NCBI GenBank assembly: GCA_963969395.1
Contig: OZ017797.1
Span: 32,488,001-32,552,000 of the forward strand
Direction of reading: 5' to 3'
Length of the DNA: 64,000 nucleotides
Origin: Pseudoscleropodium purum
Lineage: Eukaryota; Streptophyta; Bryopsida; Hypnales; Brachytheciaceae
In this document: positions 36,301 to 48,099 of the stretch, one piece after another
How the letters are laid out: each line of letters starts with the position of its first letter
Position numbering within the stretch: the first letter of the stretch is position 1
The notes under the pieces: model-generated
Seen by the model: the letters and a program-made list of their open reading frames with translations, nothing else
What the model was told of the DNA's origin: nothing
Database searches by the model: none
Position numbers and translations under genes: made by a program

Positions 36301-37200
36301 ACATTCAAAATCCACCCACTAGATGTAAGCTTTCTTAGAGGATAATCTAGGTTGGTACACAAGACACTAAATCATGCTCACAAAGTGGGCCCAACAGGAT
36401 AATTAGGAAGTTCATTGGGGGTTAAAGTAAGAAAAAGCCCCCTATTTTGAGTCGTATCTAGGGTATGTTCTAGACCTCTATCTCCTAGCTCATTTAAAGT
36501 CAGTGATAGTAAATATGAATTCAACATTTGCAAAAGGGAATTTGTGTGAAAAATAAAAAATTCTTGCATTTTCTCCCAAGGTAAATCCAACCTCCTGGGC
36601 CCATTTCATGGGCATGATTTAACATCTTGCGGTTGGTATAATTGCGAGCTTCTTTCAAAGTGCGTACCCAATTTTCCAATTATTATGAGAACTGATCCAT
36701 TTCTGATCACCTCCCCATTTCCAACCTATAGACTAATTTCTTTTTATGAAGTTGTGGTGTAATTCCCAAAGTAGTGGCACATTATCATTAGTTGTTAGGC
36801 TTTTAATATTGCAATGAGCTCATGGTTGGAAATAGAAAAGTTTATATGACCAATATAGGTAGTACAGTACAATTCAACCAAAAAATTTATGACAATTATA
36901 TTTTGAGTTAAATTTCTTTGGAAAATTATATAATTCTTCCAAACTCTATTTGTACATTAGAAAAAATTTCTACACTCAAGAAATCTGCACTCCACATGCC
37001 CATAATTGTAGCTGAGTGTATAGAAATCTATTGAGGTTGTATCACTCACTTGTGACAAATCACAAAATCGCCAAAGAGAAACCAAATGACAAACCAACGA
37101 CACAAATGAAGGAACAATGACGCCACCAAAATTCATCAAAATAGAAGACCAGCGTCTGTGTTAACAATCATACAGTGAACCGACTCTTTCCAAAATCACT
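33350..37200. repeat. R3 large noncoding dispersed repeat, copy 1
   Basis: Large blocks match 45900-48090 in the same order, for example CATTTTTCATCTTCTCAG (34,508 region), GAATGTTTTGAAGAGCTT (34,585), GTCTTGAAAAAACAATTTATG (34,653) and the CCACCAAAATTCATCAAAATAG region near 37,125. No coding remnant was recognised, so class is unknown. A 290-bp hAT-type MITE is inserted at 35137-35426. Confidence 0.6.
35137..35426. mobile_element. hAT-type MITE with CGGACG motifs
   Basis: 290 bp. Terminal inverted repeats CATGGTTGTCATAACGG (left) and CATGGTTGTTATAGTGG (right, reversed). Eight-base flanks GCTCAGGG (35129-35136) and GCTTAGGG (35427-35434) differ by one C/T. The inside is rich in CGGACG, GGGCGA and GTCCG. 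The other R3 copy near 46,600 lacks the insertion, giving a paralogous empty site. The end sequence resembles that of the 11.76 kb element at 49393. Confidence 0.85.
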
Positions 37201-38460
37201 GAATCCATACAAGATGCTGACACACAGATACATGAAATTTGCCAATACATAAATTCTGTTTGCTCAAATGAGTTTGCAAAGCTTTGGAATTCCAGTTGCC
37301 TAACTATATGAAAAAGTGAAATTAGGTTGCCCCATACTAATTTCTCAACATCCTACACTATATGAATCCTACACTATCTGAATATGTATTGTTATTGTAG
37401 AAGGATGCAGTAAAGGAGGAACCATATCTGTTGCATGGGCTGGTGCAATGGTTCATTGCCTAGGGTAAGAGAGTGGTATGCACCTCCATGTAATGAGTCA
37501 CGAGTTAACTTTTTTAGATAAGGTAGCCCAATTTTATAGTGAAAACACCCGAAATTGTCAATATAAGCAATTTAACATAGTTGGAGACACCTTTACCTAA
37601 AAATAATTTTTTTTGTAGTATTAGCTAGTGAAAATTATGAATATTATTAAAAAAAAAATTCTTGGATGTGGTATGTTGTTTCTATGATTTTTCAAAGTGC
37701 TAGCTCCCTAGACCATTGAAATTGTCACATAAGTGGCCCCTAAACTGAAATCTGCAAAAATCAATAGTCATCAAATGAGAATTAAGTATGTATCCTTCAA
37801 ATGTGCGAGTTAGTGAATTAGTATAAAACATTTGTTGAACACAATAATGGAAGGCTAGTAATAGATTTTGTAACAACCTAGGGTACAAAAATGGAGGTAG
37901 GGATGCTTCTTGGTATTTCTACCTTAAAGGCAACCCAATTTCACTATTTAGTGTAAAAACTTAGCTTATTAAACCAAATTAAGGTTGAAGGCTTGAAAAT
38001 TGTTCATCTAAGGGAAAAGATGCATCTATGGTAAAATTTGGTGATTCTAAAAATTTTCACAATAATTTCGTAAGAAGACAAGTGAAGAACAATCCAATTC
38101 AGATTTTCTTTGTAACTATTGGAGTCAAGATGAATTTAATATGAATTTTAGAAGTGGTAGGTGCTTAGGACACTATACAAGCTCTCAAGCTATTGTAGTA
38201 ATGAAATGAGATGGGTCTTCCAGTAGGGCAAGTGAGTGCAAAAAATGAGAAATAAGATGCTCTCAACATCTATGTCAATGTTGAAAGCATTCACTTAATG
38301 ACCAAATCACAACATGGGGATGTCTCATGTGCCTACTATTGACAAACACTAATCATTACTTTGTTTGATTAACTACAATTAAGTTTTAGCTTTTGGTCAT
38401 GAAGTACTCAAATATAAGGAAAAATATCTGATAAATATCACTTGTCTTTTGTAGCCATGT
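37200..38460. other. Intergenic, AT-rich, no gene seen
   Basis: No coding sequence recognised between the end of R3 and the start of the duplicated YebC/kinase block. The piece 37,885-37,970 (TATTTCTACCTTAAAGG, TTTCACTATTTAGTG) resembles the right end of the element at 32282-32566. Confidence 0.5.
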
Positions 38461-38505
38461 TGAATTCTTGATATATATTATACTGTTCTCGAAATTTGAG
38501 ATTAT

Positions 38506-38867
38506 GGTAGAAGTACCTATTTTGGACAACCCCTACAATGACCTATTTATGAACAATAGTTGAATGCACTATTCATTGAAAAAGATTCATTGTTTGTACC
38601 TTCTTGTCCACTTATCTCTCTTCCTTCTTGGCTTAGGGAGAAGTGTCAAAGCTAACCATAATAAGTGAGTCTATGAGACTGGAATGGGTCTAGATGAAAA
38701 ATTCACATTTATATTGAATAATATATTTGTTCTTTTGAAAAAAAATTCTTTTTCTTTTGCATTCTTCCTCATTCTTATTTTTGCACACATTGAACTCAAT
38801 TTCTCCGCGACTCTCCCATATCATACAGGTTGAAATCCTTAAATTATCCGAAATAGGTACTTCTACC
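38506..38867. mobile_element. Inverted-repeat element inserted in duplicated YebC intron
   Basis: 362 bp with perfect 17-base terminal inverted repeats GGTAGAAGTACCTATTT. The parental YebC intron (27,835-27,865: GAGATCATGTCAAATTTG) has no insertion, so the empty site is known; flanking TTAT and CTAT suggest a target duplication of 3-4 bases. A single related end occurs at 32916-32929. Confidence 0.75.
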
Positions 38868-38894
38868 CTATGTCAAATTTGTGTGATACTGTGA

Positions 38895-38963
38895 AGGTTG
38901 ATGATGAAGCTACCTGTGGATTTGAATAAGGCATTGATGGACGCGGTTTTTTCTCACCAAAAA
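38895..38963 (+). pseudogene. Orphan copy of the YebC last exon
   Basis: It matches 27874-27966 but has an inserted CTAC that shifts the frame and lacks the 24 bases coding KLLELDDV. The acceptor AG is still there. No other YebC exon lies upstream, so it cannot be expressed as a YebC protein. Confidence 0.85.
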
Positions 38964-39159
38964 TGAATATATTTCAAATTATTTTGCCGATTTGTCACTC
39001 TGTCTGTGTTTGGCGACTCCCATTCTTTCAAAGCTCCAGCAACTGGTGCCACCAAGTTGATTCTGTCTTTTTTGCTGTTATTTTTTCAATTGATCAGCAC
39101 AAAACGGGGTATGTGAGACTTGTGTTTGACACTTACAAGTCATCCAAAGTAATGCTTAA

Positions 39160-39382
39160 CCCTTAAACACCGAAGGGGTGACCCTCAAAAATAATTATTT
39201 TCTATTATCGTGTGAATCACTAGCCTCCAAAATTGCAAAAGTAGTCATTACAAGTCAAACTATTGTAGAAGATTTTCCCTTTCCAAAACAAATTTTGAAG
39301 ATGAAGAGTTGCATTTCTGTCCTATATAGTTTGATTCCGTGTCATCCATTGGACACAAAACATCCACCTCGGTGTTCGAGGG
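39160..39382. mobile_element. M1 MITE, copy 2
   Basis: 223 bp, the same length as 9307-9529. Left flank TTAA; ends CCCTTAAACACCGAAGG and, reversed, CCCTCGAACACCGAGG. The right TTAA appears mutated (ATAA). Confidence 0.65.
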
Positions 39383-39590
39383 ATAATTATGAAGTTGAAA
39401 TTGACCAATTCACCAGTTGAAGACTACAAATGGGATTCTATTTGGATCTCCAAGTTACAACACTTCATAATGATTCTTAGAAATAGCACAAAGGCACCAA
39501 AGGCACAAGACCATGCACTTGTCCAACTAAAGATACTAATGATAAGTGTAACGGTAACATCAAACATATTTTCACATATTCAATCCTTAA

Positions 39591-39807
39591 TGGATTAGCT
39601 GGTGATTGTGGAAATCATCCCCTTTGTTGCGATGTAAATCTCTAGCTTAAAAAAATGCAAAAGCACTCGTTGGAAATCAAACTATTGTAGAAGACCTCCC
39701 CTTTTCACAACAAATTCTTGAAGATGAATAGTTGCACTTCTGTCCTATATACAAAAGGATTCTTTGTCATTCATCGAATGAAAAATGGCCATAGTGGCCT
39801 TAAAGGG
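39591..39807. mobile_element. M1 MITE, copy 3
   Basis: 217 bp between TTAA at 39587-39590 and TTAA at 39808-39811, same orientation as copy 2. Shared interior includes CAAACTATTGTAGAAGA and GTTGCACTTCTGTCCTATAT. Confidence 0.6.
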
Positions 39808-40926
39808 TTAAGACTTTTGAAAGGTACTTACTATTAGTATCATTTGAAGAATGCTTGGTCAATCCTACTATGTATGACTCAAGAAGTGATCCTTACAAAC
39901 AAGGTATTTTTTTTATTGTCTTTGTCATCTAGACAAAGACTATGGCAATAGCTCAAATGGTATCGTTAAGGAGACAAAAAGCATCTATACAACTAAAATA
40001 ACAATAAAGAATTGATTTTGTATATCTAGAACTTACAAATTCTAACTTAGTTTTTGAAAAAAATGGATTTTAATCCATTAAACTTTCAATTGTAGTAATG
40101 CATAGAACTTTCATTTATAAATAGTAGAGTAGAACTTGAAGTTTGTTTAGTTTCAAGTAACATATGTCCACAAGCCCCAAGTAAAATATATATTGAAAAA
40201 TAAAACTTGCCTAAAAAAGAATAAGAAAGAATTTCACTAACAAAGAAAAAACAATGAAATCTCTTAAAAACCAATAATTAAAAAAAAAAGATAGACAAAA
40301 ATAAATAAATATCCAATAACAATCTTCATGCATCATACTTTCTAATGCAATGACTCACTTTTCAAGCAAATGTTTTCCTAAAACTTGTACACATGTTGCT
40401 TTTGTCGATAAAAAGCATCTTACTTTCCTATTGCAAGTCAAGAAAAATCAAAACTCCTATACAATATAAGAAACTAATTTGAGATTGGAAATGATGTGCA
40501 AAGCTCGAATCAAGAGTTGGGAATTCAACCGCCAAGAAGTCCAAAGTCTATGATGGACAATGAAAGTGCTTTTGAGAGATGTTTTGTTCAAATGACTTCA
40601 CATTCATTCCAAGCAACACTTTAACCTTCTAAAAACAACCTTACATTATGACAAAGTTTTTAAGACTGAAGTAAACATCATAATTATAAACAATGATAGA
40701 AGCTAAAATATGCTAAATCTCAAAAAATGACTTGTGGAGTTTCAGAGTTAAAAAATCTAACTTTCTCAGCCCAAAGTGTTTGATGAATGACTTTCAAGGA
40801 TGGCACACAATCACTACGATGACGCAGTAGTTACAGAACTAACCTCTGCAAATCCAAGAAATGCATCATGGTTGCCGCATCTAGCGATGTCCAGTACTGT
40901 ACTAAATTTTCATCAGGCCCAGAAAA

Positions 40927-42933
40927 CTAGGGGAAATTAAAAAAGAAGAAGCTATGAGACCCATAAAGTACTTTCAACCGCCACAAAGCTTTCCGAATAT
41001 CTTCAAAACATGGTCGGTCAGAAGGATCCTGAGCACAACACTTTACAATCAGCGCCTCCAATTCCGCTGGACACCAACGAGGAAACAAAATCTCTCCACG
41101 CAAAACCTTCTGCATGTTAGCAAATGTCCACGGCATCCCATCCTCGAAAGGAAGCCTTCCGGTGAAGATCTCGAAGCAGGTCAGCCCAAAGCTGTAAACA
41201 TCTGCGGACCACGAGTAGCTGTCCTCCGACTCCCAAACCTCGGGAGCCATGTAAATGGGAGTTCCTTGCTTCCTGGTGTGAAAATGAGAACCCTCATCTC
41301 CGCTCTTGGATGATCCAAAGTCGATTACCTTAATAGTGTACTGGATCGGCACCCATTTACAACGTGATCTTGAGTATTTTGGGCTCGCAAGGATATTTCT
41401 CGGTTTGAGATCTCGGTGTATTACTCGACACCTGTGCAAGTGAATCATGGCTTCCACGATCTGCAAGGCAATGTCAACTGCTACGAAAAATTGAAAAGGA
41501 GATCGAGTCTTGGAAATTGTTCCATCATCTCCTGTCAGGCGTTCGGTAATCAAATCATGGAGGTCACACTCCATGTGCTCAGTCACAAGAAAACACTCCC
41601 GGTAACTATCCGGAAACCGTAGATCCTCCTTGAATGCATACCCCATCCACTCCACGACATTTGGATGCTGCACTCTTGCTAAGAAGCCTGTCTCTGCTTG
41701 TGCATAAACTTTAGATACATTCGACATTGTAGACAGTGCCACAGTCTCTCCCAACCACTTGCACTTCTGGACGCTTTTAAAAGTTCCGTTTCGGGATCTG
41801 GAACCTGGAACCTGAACAAAACTGGCATCTGGATTGTCAATGACGAAAGCATCGAGAGGTGAATACGACGCAGGAGAGCAGGAGCTGACTTGCAACCTCT
41901 TCCTCCAGATGGACTCAAGTTTGCCTTGAACATGTCCGCCTTGAACAAGGGCAGGATTCAAGAATTGGGAAGAAGAGGTACTCGGAGATTTGCTCAGCTT
42001 TAGGTCTAGAGATGAACGCAAAGCTTCCCGATCAGCATTTTGGCGACAAAAATCGGCTTCTAAATTGTGGTCTTCAGTCGCATCCAAACGATTCGTAGAA
42101 TCGGAGTTTACGAGCCTACACCTCTCCTCACACCATTCCCAATTGTCAAGGCTATGTAGCCCAAGTTGTTTCCCTTCGATTACACAACAAAGAAAATCCA
42201 CGTTCCAGCCGAGTTCACGAATCGCTAAAGCAAATTTCGAAAAAGTTGGTACAGACGGTGGTACTGAAGTCAAAGCAAACGCAGCCTGGTTGTAAAAAAT
42301 TTCCCCACAAGAACGTAGCAAAGCCTCCCCTTCCAACATAGAATTTATCAATGTCAGGTTTACAGCCATGTCCCAAGAGTCTTGGATACGACGAAGACGT
42401 ACACGGGTCGGATCCTGAGAATCCATGAACAAGGATTCCAAATCCATTTCGGAAAAGTCCCCAAATTCTAGTCCCACTCGTTCCACTCGATCCACTGCTT
42501 CCTGGTATTTCCTCAGTAAATGTTTACATTGGTTGTGCCATATCCTCACTTTTTTCTCCAGCTCGCCCATAGTCCGCTGGAGATCATCCACCGAAAACCA
42601 AAAACTATCATCGGGTCTGCCCGTGTATTTATAACCAAGAGTCTTGGGATCCGTCCTTGGAGTCATTAGGCAAAAGGAAGAGTTGACCAAATCTCCGAAA
42701 ATAATGATCCGTTTCTTCTCATATAAGTCGTGGCTGGAAAAAACAGGGGACAGCTCCATAACCCCAGTCGAAAACTTTAAAAGAGGAAGCACTCCGTCCA
42801 TATGATCGACATCGTGCCAGCGCATAATACCATATCCCTTGGGAACGAGAGTGTACTGAGCACCAATGTACTCCACGTTAAGTTCAGTATCGGCGTTATT
42901 CACTATCAGAGTATATCGCCACCCCTCATCCAT
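40927..42933 (-). CDS. Two-part protein kinase lacking the beta-3 lysine (copy C)
   Basis: Intact frame of 668 residues, paralogue of the gene at 28800-30848 with the same order: unknown N-terminal region, then kinase domain with GTFKSVQK, VALS in place of VAIK, HRDLKPRN, DFG, APEVW and DVYSFG. The first ATG of copy B corresponds to ATA here, so translation would start at the next Met, six codons later (MDEGWRY), losing nothing conserved. Small differences from copy B include loss of the WFGWREVALVQ segment and a Phe-rich tail (FFFFNFP). Both copies keep the reading frame over 2 kb, while copy A does not, which suggests selection on B and C. The function is unknown. Confidence 0.86.
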   Translation of the reverse strand: MDEGWRYTLIVNNADTELNVEYIGAQYTLVPKGYGIMRWHDVDHMDGVLPLLKFSTGVMELSPVFSSHDLYEKKRIIIFGDLVNSSFCLMTPRTDPKTLGYKYTGRPDDSFWFSVDDLQRTMGELEKKVRIWHNQCKHLLRKYQEAVDRVERVGLEFGDFSEMDLESLFMDSQDPTRVRLRRIQDSWDMAVNLTLINSMLEGEALLRSCGEIFYNQAAFALTSVPPSVPTFSKFALAIRELGWNVDFLCCVIEGKQLGLHSLDNWEWCEERCRLVNSDSTNRLDATEDHNLEADFCRQNADREALRSSLDLKLSKSPSTSSSQFLNPALVQGGHVQGKLESIWRKRLQVSSCSPASYSPLDAFVIDNPDASFVQVPGSRSRNGTFKSVQKCKWLGETVALSTMSNVSKVYAQAETGFLARVQHPNVVEWMGYAFKEDLRFPDSYRECFLVTEHMECDLHDLITERLTGDDGTISKTRSPFQFFVAVDIALQIVEAMIHLHRCRVIHRDLKPRNILASPKYSRSRCKWVPIQYTIKVIDFGSSKSGDEGSHFHTRKQGTPIYMAPEVWESEDSYSWSADVYSFGLTCFEIFTGRLPFEDGMPWTFANMQKVLRGEILFPRWCPAELEALIVKCCAQDPSDRPCFEDIRKALWRLKVLYGSHSFFFFNFP

Positions 42934-44159
42934 CTCTACACTCGAGGGTATTCACAATCTGGAAAATCACATGCCGCGTACGTAACTCTTTATCCAAAAG
43001 CCATCTCGTGAGAAAGATTCCCTCGCATGCACTGCAGCGCTCTAGGGTTGTTGCGTCAAGGTTTCCCAACCCCAGTTTGACGAGCAGTTATAGACTTGCC
43101 AATTCTTCCACCATGAAGAAGTAGCTTATCACCATTTGATCAAGTCCACGACACTCTCTTTACAGATCGTCCAACCAAATGACTCACTCCGTCGAACTGA
43201 ATCAAGAAATGCAAAGTCTAAGGAATAAAGCTTTGGGTAAACAGATTGACCAATTACCGACAAAGCAATCCCGACGCCCGAATCGTCGCTGCTGCACCTG
43301 CTGATTTCGAGTTTCAATCAAGGCTGCACTAATCGTAGGTTCTGCCTGTGAAGTCGATCCTTACACTCAGCTTCATGTAAATTAGAGGATAGAATCCTTT
43401 ACCGACAAGGCAGTTCGTCCCGCATCGTTGCTGCTGATCCTGGGCATGATGGACTTGCTTCAAGGTTGCAAAGGAGAACGGAGGTGCAATAACCGAATTC
43501 CAAGCACGTCAAGACGGACCTTGCACGGAATCCAAATCTACGAGAACTGAGCAAAGTAACGCTAGTCGAGAACGGAGCGTCACACCGACAGTGGAGATCG
43601 ACGGAACCCTAGGAACGCAACCAAAGTCAGTGTCACGAAAACTTTGAATTCGGAGCTTGAAATCCAGAATTGCACATCGCCAACTAAAGCTTCGGCGTCA
43701 GGCGAGCATCCAGTCTCCCAACCATCTTCTTCACACAGCAGTGAAAACTCTGCCAAAGATGCGTCAGGAGCAAGACGAGTGGTCGTCTTGGGAGCGCGTC
43801 AGTTTCGGAAATAGTTAAACCAAATTTCGAACTGAAACGGCATGTCTACATTTCTGTAAATTTATGCAGACCATAATCCGAAAAGAAAAAAAAGAGAATT
43901 TTATTTGAAAGTCTTTAGTTCCTTTTGATATCTAGAAATGATATTATAGAATTGAAAATTTTGTGAATAACTTGAAAATGAAAAAAAATGATAGTTTGTA
44001 GTTTGAATTCCAAAGTTAACCCTTGAGTTCTAAGGACGTGGCTGTCTATGACCAAGGTAGTCATCAAAATACTTTGATTATTAGACTAATTGGTGTATTC
44101 TTTGTTTCTATAGTAGTCAAGTCATCCATCAAACATTTTTTTAGCCTCAATGTGTTTAA

Positions 44160-45071
44160 CCCCTAAATTATTTTGACTATGTTTTCACCAAAATCTCTCT
44201 AAAACTGCCATTTTTAATACAAATACCAAATTTGAGGAAAAATAATATTTTTGGACACATAAAACCGTAGGATCTTGTAGTATGATGGATTGAAAACATT
44301 TACAAAAAGCTTCATAAATTTCCACTGTGTAGAAGGCAAGATATTAGCATTTGAAGTGATAAAACTCCTTTTGGGGGCCCTTACAAAAAATCAGGTAGCT
44401 GCACTTCATAAAGCTACATTTGTATGAAAAAATGTCCAAAATAGTGGTTATTCTTTGAATTCATTCTTTAAGCCAAATTGGCTACATATTTGAAAAGTTT
44501 TGGATCATTTGGTTTTGTACAACATGTAGGAATAAAATAATGAGTGGAAAGATGTAGAGGATGATTCAAAATACGAAACTATTAACAATTTATTTATGGA
44601 ATTGAAAAATGCCAATTCCAATGGTTGTAATGTTGTAATAAATAATCTACACCTAAAGTTTTTATTTTTTTTTCCAAAAATATTGAAAATGGAGTTAAAT
44701 AAAGGACTTCAAAGTTTGTCTCAAAGTAGAAATTTAACAACTAACTGTGAACTCCCACAAACTAAAACTCCTCATAAATTTTAACACATTGATCAAAATG
44801 GAATGATTCAAAGCTTTCCAAGTACATATATATAAGATTTTTTTTGTTGCCTATGTTGCTTGTGTTGCCTGCCAAGCAATGGACAATACATATCATACAA
44901 TAAATTTTTAACCACGTAGTCAAAAGTTATATAAAAAAATTATTGGGCCTTAAAGACATTCCCTAGGTACATGTATCAAAATTTCAAGGAAAAATAAATA
45001 AAAACTTCATTTGTAGTAAGCTACCTAAAATTGCTATGTTTCCAAAAAAACATAGTTTGGGCATTTAGGGG
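44160..45071. repeat. R1 dispersed repeat, TTAA-flanked copy 2
   Basis: 912 bp between TTAA at 44156-44159 and 45072-45075. Ends CCCCTAAATTATT and, reversed, CCCCTAAATGCCC. The interior aligns with R1 copy 1 and copy 3. The right TTAA is shared with the next MITE. Confidence 0.7.
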
Positions 45072-45075
45072 TTAA

Positions 45076-45217
45076 CCCATAAATGATGCAACGGGAAGAT
45101 CATCTATACTAAGGTTAATTTGATTTCCAATGAGTGCTTTGCATTTTCTTTTAAGCCAATAACTCACACGTTACCAAAATAGATGATTTCTATGGTGACC
45201 TACTTGTCTTATAAAGA
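45076..45217. mobile_element. M1 MITE, decayed copy 4
   Basis: 142 bp directly adjoining R1 copy 2, flanked by TTAA (45072-45075 and 45218-45221). It matches 9440-9529 (GATTTCCAATGAGTGCTTT, TTTTAAGCCAATAACTC) but lacks part of the interior. Confidence 0.5.
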
Positions 45218-45899
45218 TTAAGGATTAATTCTCAAAGGATGCAGCCCCCATGACCAAATTAATCACCTAAATGCTTGGATTATTGGACCAATCAGTGCAT
45301 TTTTTTATTTTTACAATGAATAGTCAAATCATCCATCAACCACTTTTAGCCTTAGAATCCTTCAAGAGTTAATGAATTAATTTCATAAAATTAGTCCAAC
45401 TTAATTTGCATAACATTGTTAACCACCCTAAACCATCTTCCCTTGGTGATTGAGATAGTTTCTGCCTTAATCTATAGGTGTGAATTTAATTTAATATGTA
45501 GAGAATCATTAGTTGACCGGGATTCCAAAAAATTGTAAATGTCAGTGTCATTGACTGATGCCACATTTAGTTACTTTTGGACTTTTGAAAGTCCAAAAGT
45601 AATAATGGTCATTAGGAGAAAAACAATGATCATTAAGAAATAATGTAAAACATTGGAAAATCTATACAAAACATTAGGAGATCAATACAAAGTATCAAGA
45701 GATCTATACAAATATCATGGGATCCAAAGATCTTATAATCCAAAGATTCCACAATCTTTTGTCCAAAATTTACTAAATAGTCCAAAAGTAGTTAAATGTA
45801 GCATACTGAATAGGAAGTTGCAAAGATTGTTTTGCTAGTTGAAAAGTTACAATATTGGGTTCCTCCTTTGTAGAAGAGCAAAAGAAACCTCCCTACCTT

Positions 45900-48090
45900 A
45901 ATTAATAATATTATGTGTTAGGCTCAAAATTGACCACCAATAAAGGAATTCTTTTTGTTTTCTTCGTGAAAGCAAAATACCTTTCAGAGTGCAAATAGGT
46001 CAAATTAATCATCCTATTTCGATCATTCATCCATCACTAATCTACAAATATTATTTAAAAATAATAAATTTTTTAAATAAATGTTGAAAATTTTCATATT
46101 TCTCAAAGATGCTCTTAGTGACTATTTCATACATTCTTTTAATATATACCTCAATTCTATCAAATTTTTCACATAGAAATGTTATCTTTTGAAGTTTCAA
46201 ATATTATTTGAAATGATTGAGAAGCTATTTGAACAAAACATTGCCTAGGAGTGTTTCTTCATTTTTCATCTTCCTAAATATAGAATTTGTAGTATTCTAA
46301 AGTGAACTCCTAAAAGGATTTGCATCCAATATATGGATGATGAATATTTTGAAGAGTTTACTATTAGAACTATTTCAAATAGATGATGTGTATTTTGGTG
46401 TCTTGAAAAAACAATTCATGATCTTCATCACTGCAATGTTACTTTATGCTTATTGATTTTAGTGGAAAGTTCTAAATAAGTTTATGTTTAGATAGAATGA
46501 GAAGGAAAATTTGCAAAAATGAAGGTCTTTTGTTTGATTTCTTGTCATAAATATAGTTAATTTTGCCTCAAGTGCTATGGCCCTACATTCTTCTTCTTTC
46601 TTAACTAGCTTAAGAATTAAGTCCTAGGGTTTCCAACAAACATTGTCCAATTTCATTCATTAGTTTCTTTCTAAGATTCTTAGGTTAAAGTCCTAATGTT
46701 TATATGATATGAATTTCAAAACCCCTTAGTATTTTGAAATATTTGTCATGCACGTGAGAACCAAGAGAGCATAATTAGGAGCCTAACCAAAGTTGAAATG
46801 GGTGATCTTGTTATATTGCTTAGCTCAGTCAACTATCAAAAATTTGTTGGGAAAAAAAAATATTAAAATATTAAAATATAAATATTTATAGCTTGCAATT
46901 TTGGAACTAAGTTGCAATTTTACTCATTAGGAAATTTTATGATTCCATAATATAAAAACATGTGCATTTAATTAGATATCATTGATAGTTAGTGAATAGT
47001 GTAAAACACATTCATTCAAACCTTTGTATTGAAATATCAATAATTCATTTGTACATTCAATTCATGTAGGAATAAAGTGTTTCTGTAGTGTTTTAAATCT
47101 CTTGATAAACTTTTATGCCTCTTGTACATTTTGAAATTCCAACTACTAGTTTCATTTTGTCTTTGGGTCACTACCTTTTGTTGTGTCTTTAATCCCTAAG
47201 ACACTAAGAGTCTGATGGAAAAGGTAGATGGAGCCATTTTGAAAGTCTTGGACAAAATAAATTACTATATTAATTTGTGAAATCTAGACTTCAAATCTTC
47301 ATTCTACAAGTTTTCATTTTCTTCTTAATCTTGCATGGCTGCATGAAATCATTTGCAATCTTGCACAATATCCATGATGAAGTATTGAGGGACAAATTGC
47401 ATTGAAGAATAGACAAAATTTTCTTTATTAGCATATTTGGATGTCAAGTGCTTCATCCATGTTTTGTAGCTCTGGAAATAAGCTCTTCAAAACATCCAAA
47501 ATCCACTTGGTGGATGTGAGATTTTTTAGAGGTTAAACTCCTCTAATAAAACAATCCTTCCAATGTGTACTAATAGGGATTTGCAATTACTAAATGAGTT
47601 TTGTTGCAAGTCTCACCATGACTATCAATCAATCAAGAATTATGTGATCCTCAATGACCTTAAACTACCCGAAGTGATGAATAGGTGGTTGGGACTTCCA
47701 ATGGAATCCATGAAGTTCCAAGTTCAACTCCCTATGATGATGTTGCTTGTGGGGGGACTCTTCGTATTGGGGCACAAAGAGGGGTTTTGTCCCTCTACTT
47801 CTTCTTGATAGGGAGGTTCATGGATTGTCATGGTAGTGTCTGTCCTAGGTGAGTAGGTGCAATCCTTAAAGGTTGTATGTTTCAAATAATAACATCATGA
47901 ATTATATAGCTTAGGATAAAAACCCTATTTAGGTTGTCATTTACTTGTTACACATCTCAAAAGCACCAAAAACAAATTGAATGACAAATTAACAACGCCA
48001 ATTGTCGTGGTCAAGGAACAATGATGCCACCAAATTCATCCAAATAGAAGATAGTACCATTTGAGTGTATTAATAAGTATATATAGTGAA
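45900..48090. repeat. R3 large noncoding dispersed repeat, copy 2
   Basis: Matches 33350-37200 in order but is shorter. It supplies the empty site for the MITE at 35137. No coding remnant was recognised; the short open frame at 47563-47808 has no family resemblance. Confidence 0.55.
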
Positions 48091-48099
48091 CGCTTTTTA

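Larger units (their letters stand above)
38460..43840. repeat. Segmental duplication, copy C
   Basis: Partner of 27800-31880. Longer because of insertions: a 362-bp inverted-repeat element at 38506-38867, two M1 MITEs at 39160-39807, and other AT-rich material up to 40,330. Confidence 0.8.

Noticed and set aside
47563..47808. Isolated 81-codon frame in R3 copy 2
   Set aside because: It lies in a decayed repeat, its counterpart in copy 1 is not open, and it matches nothing I know.
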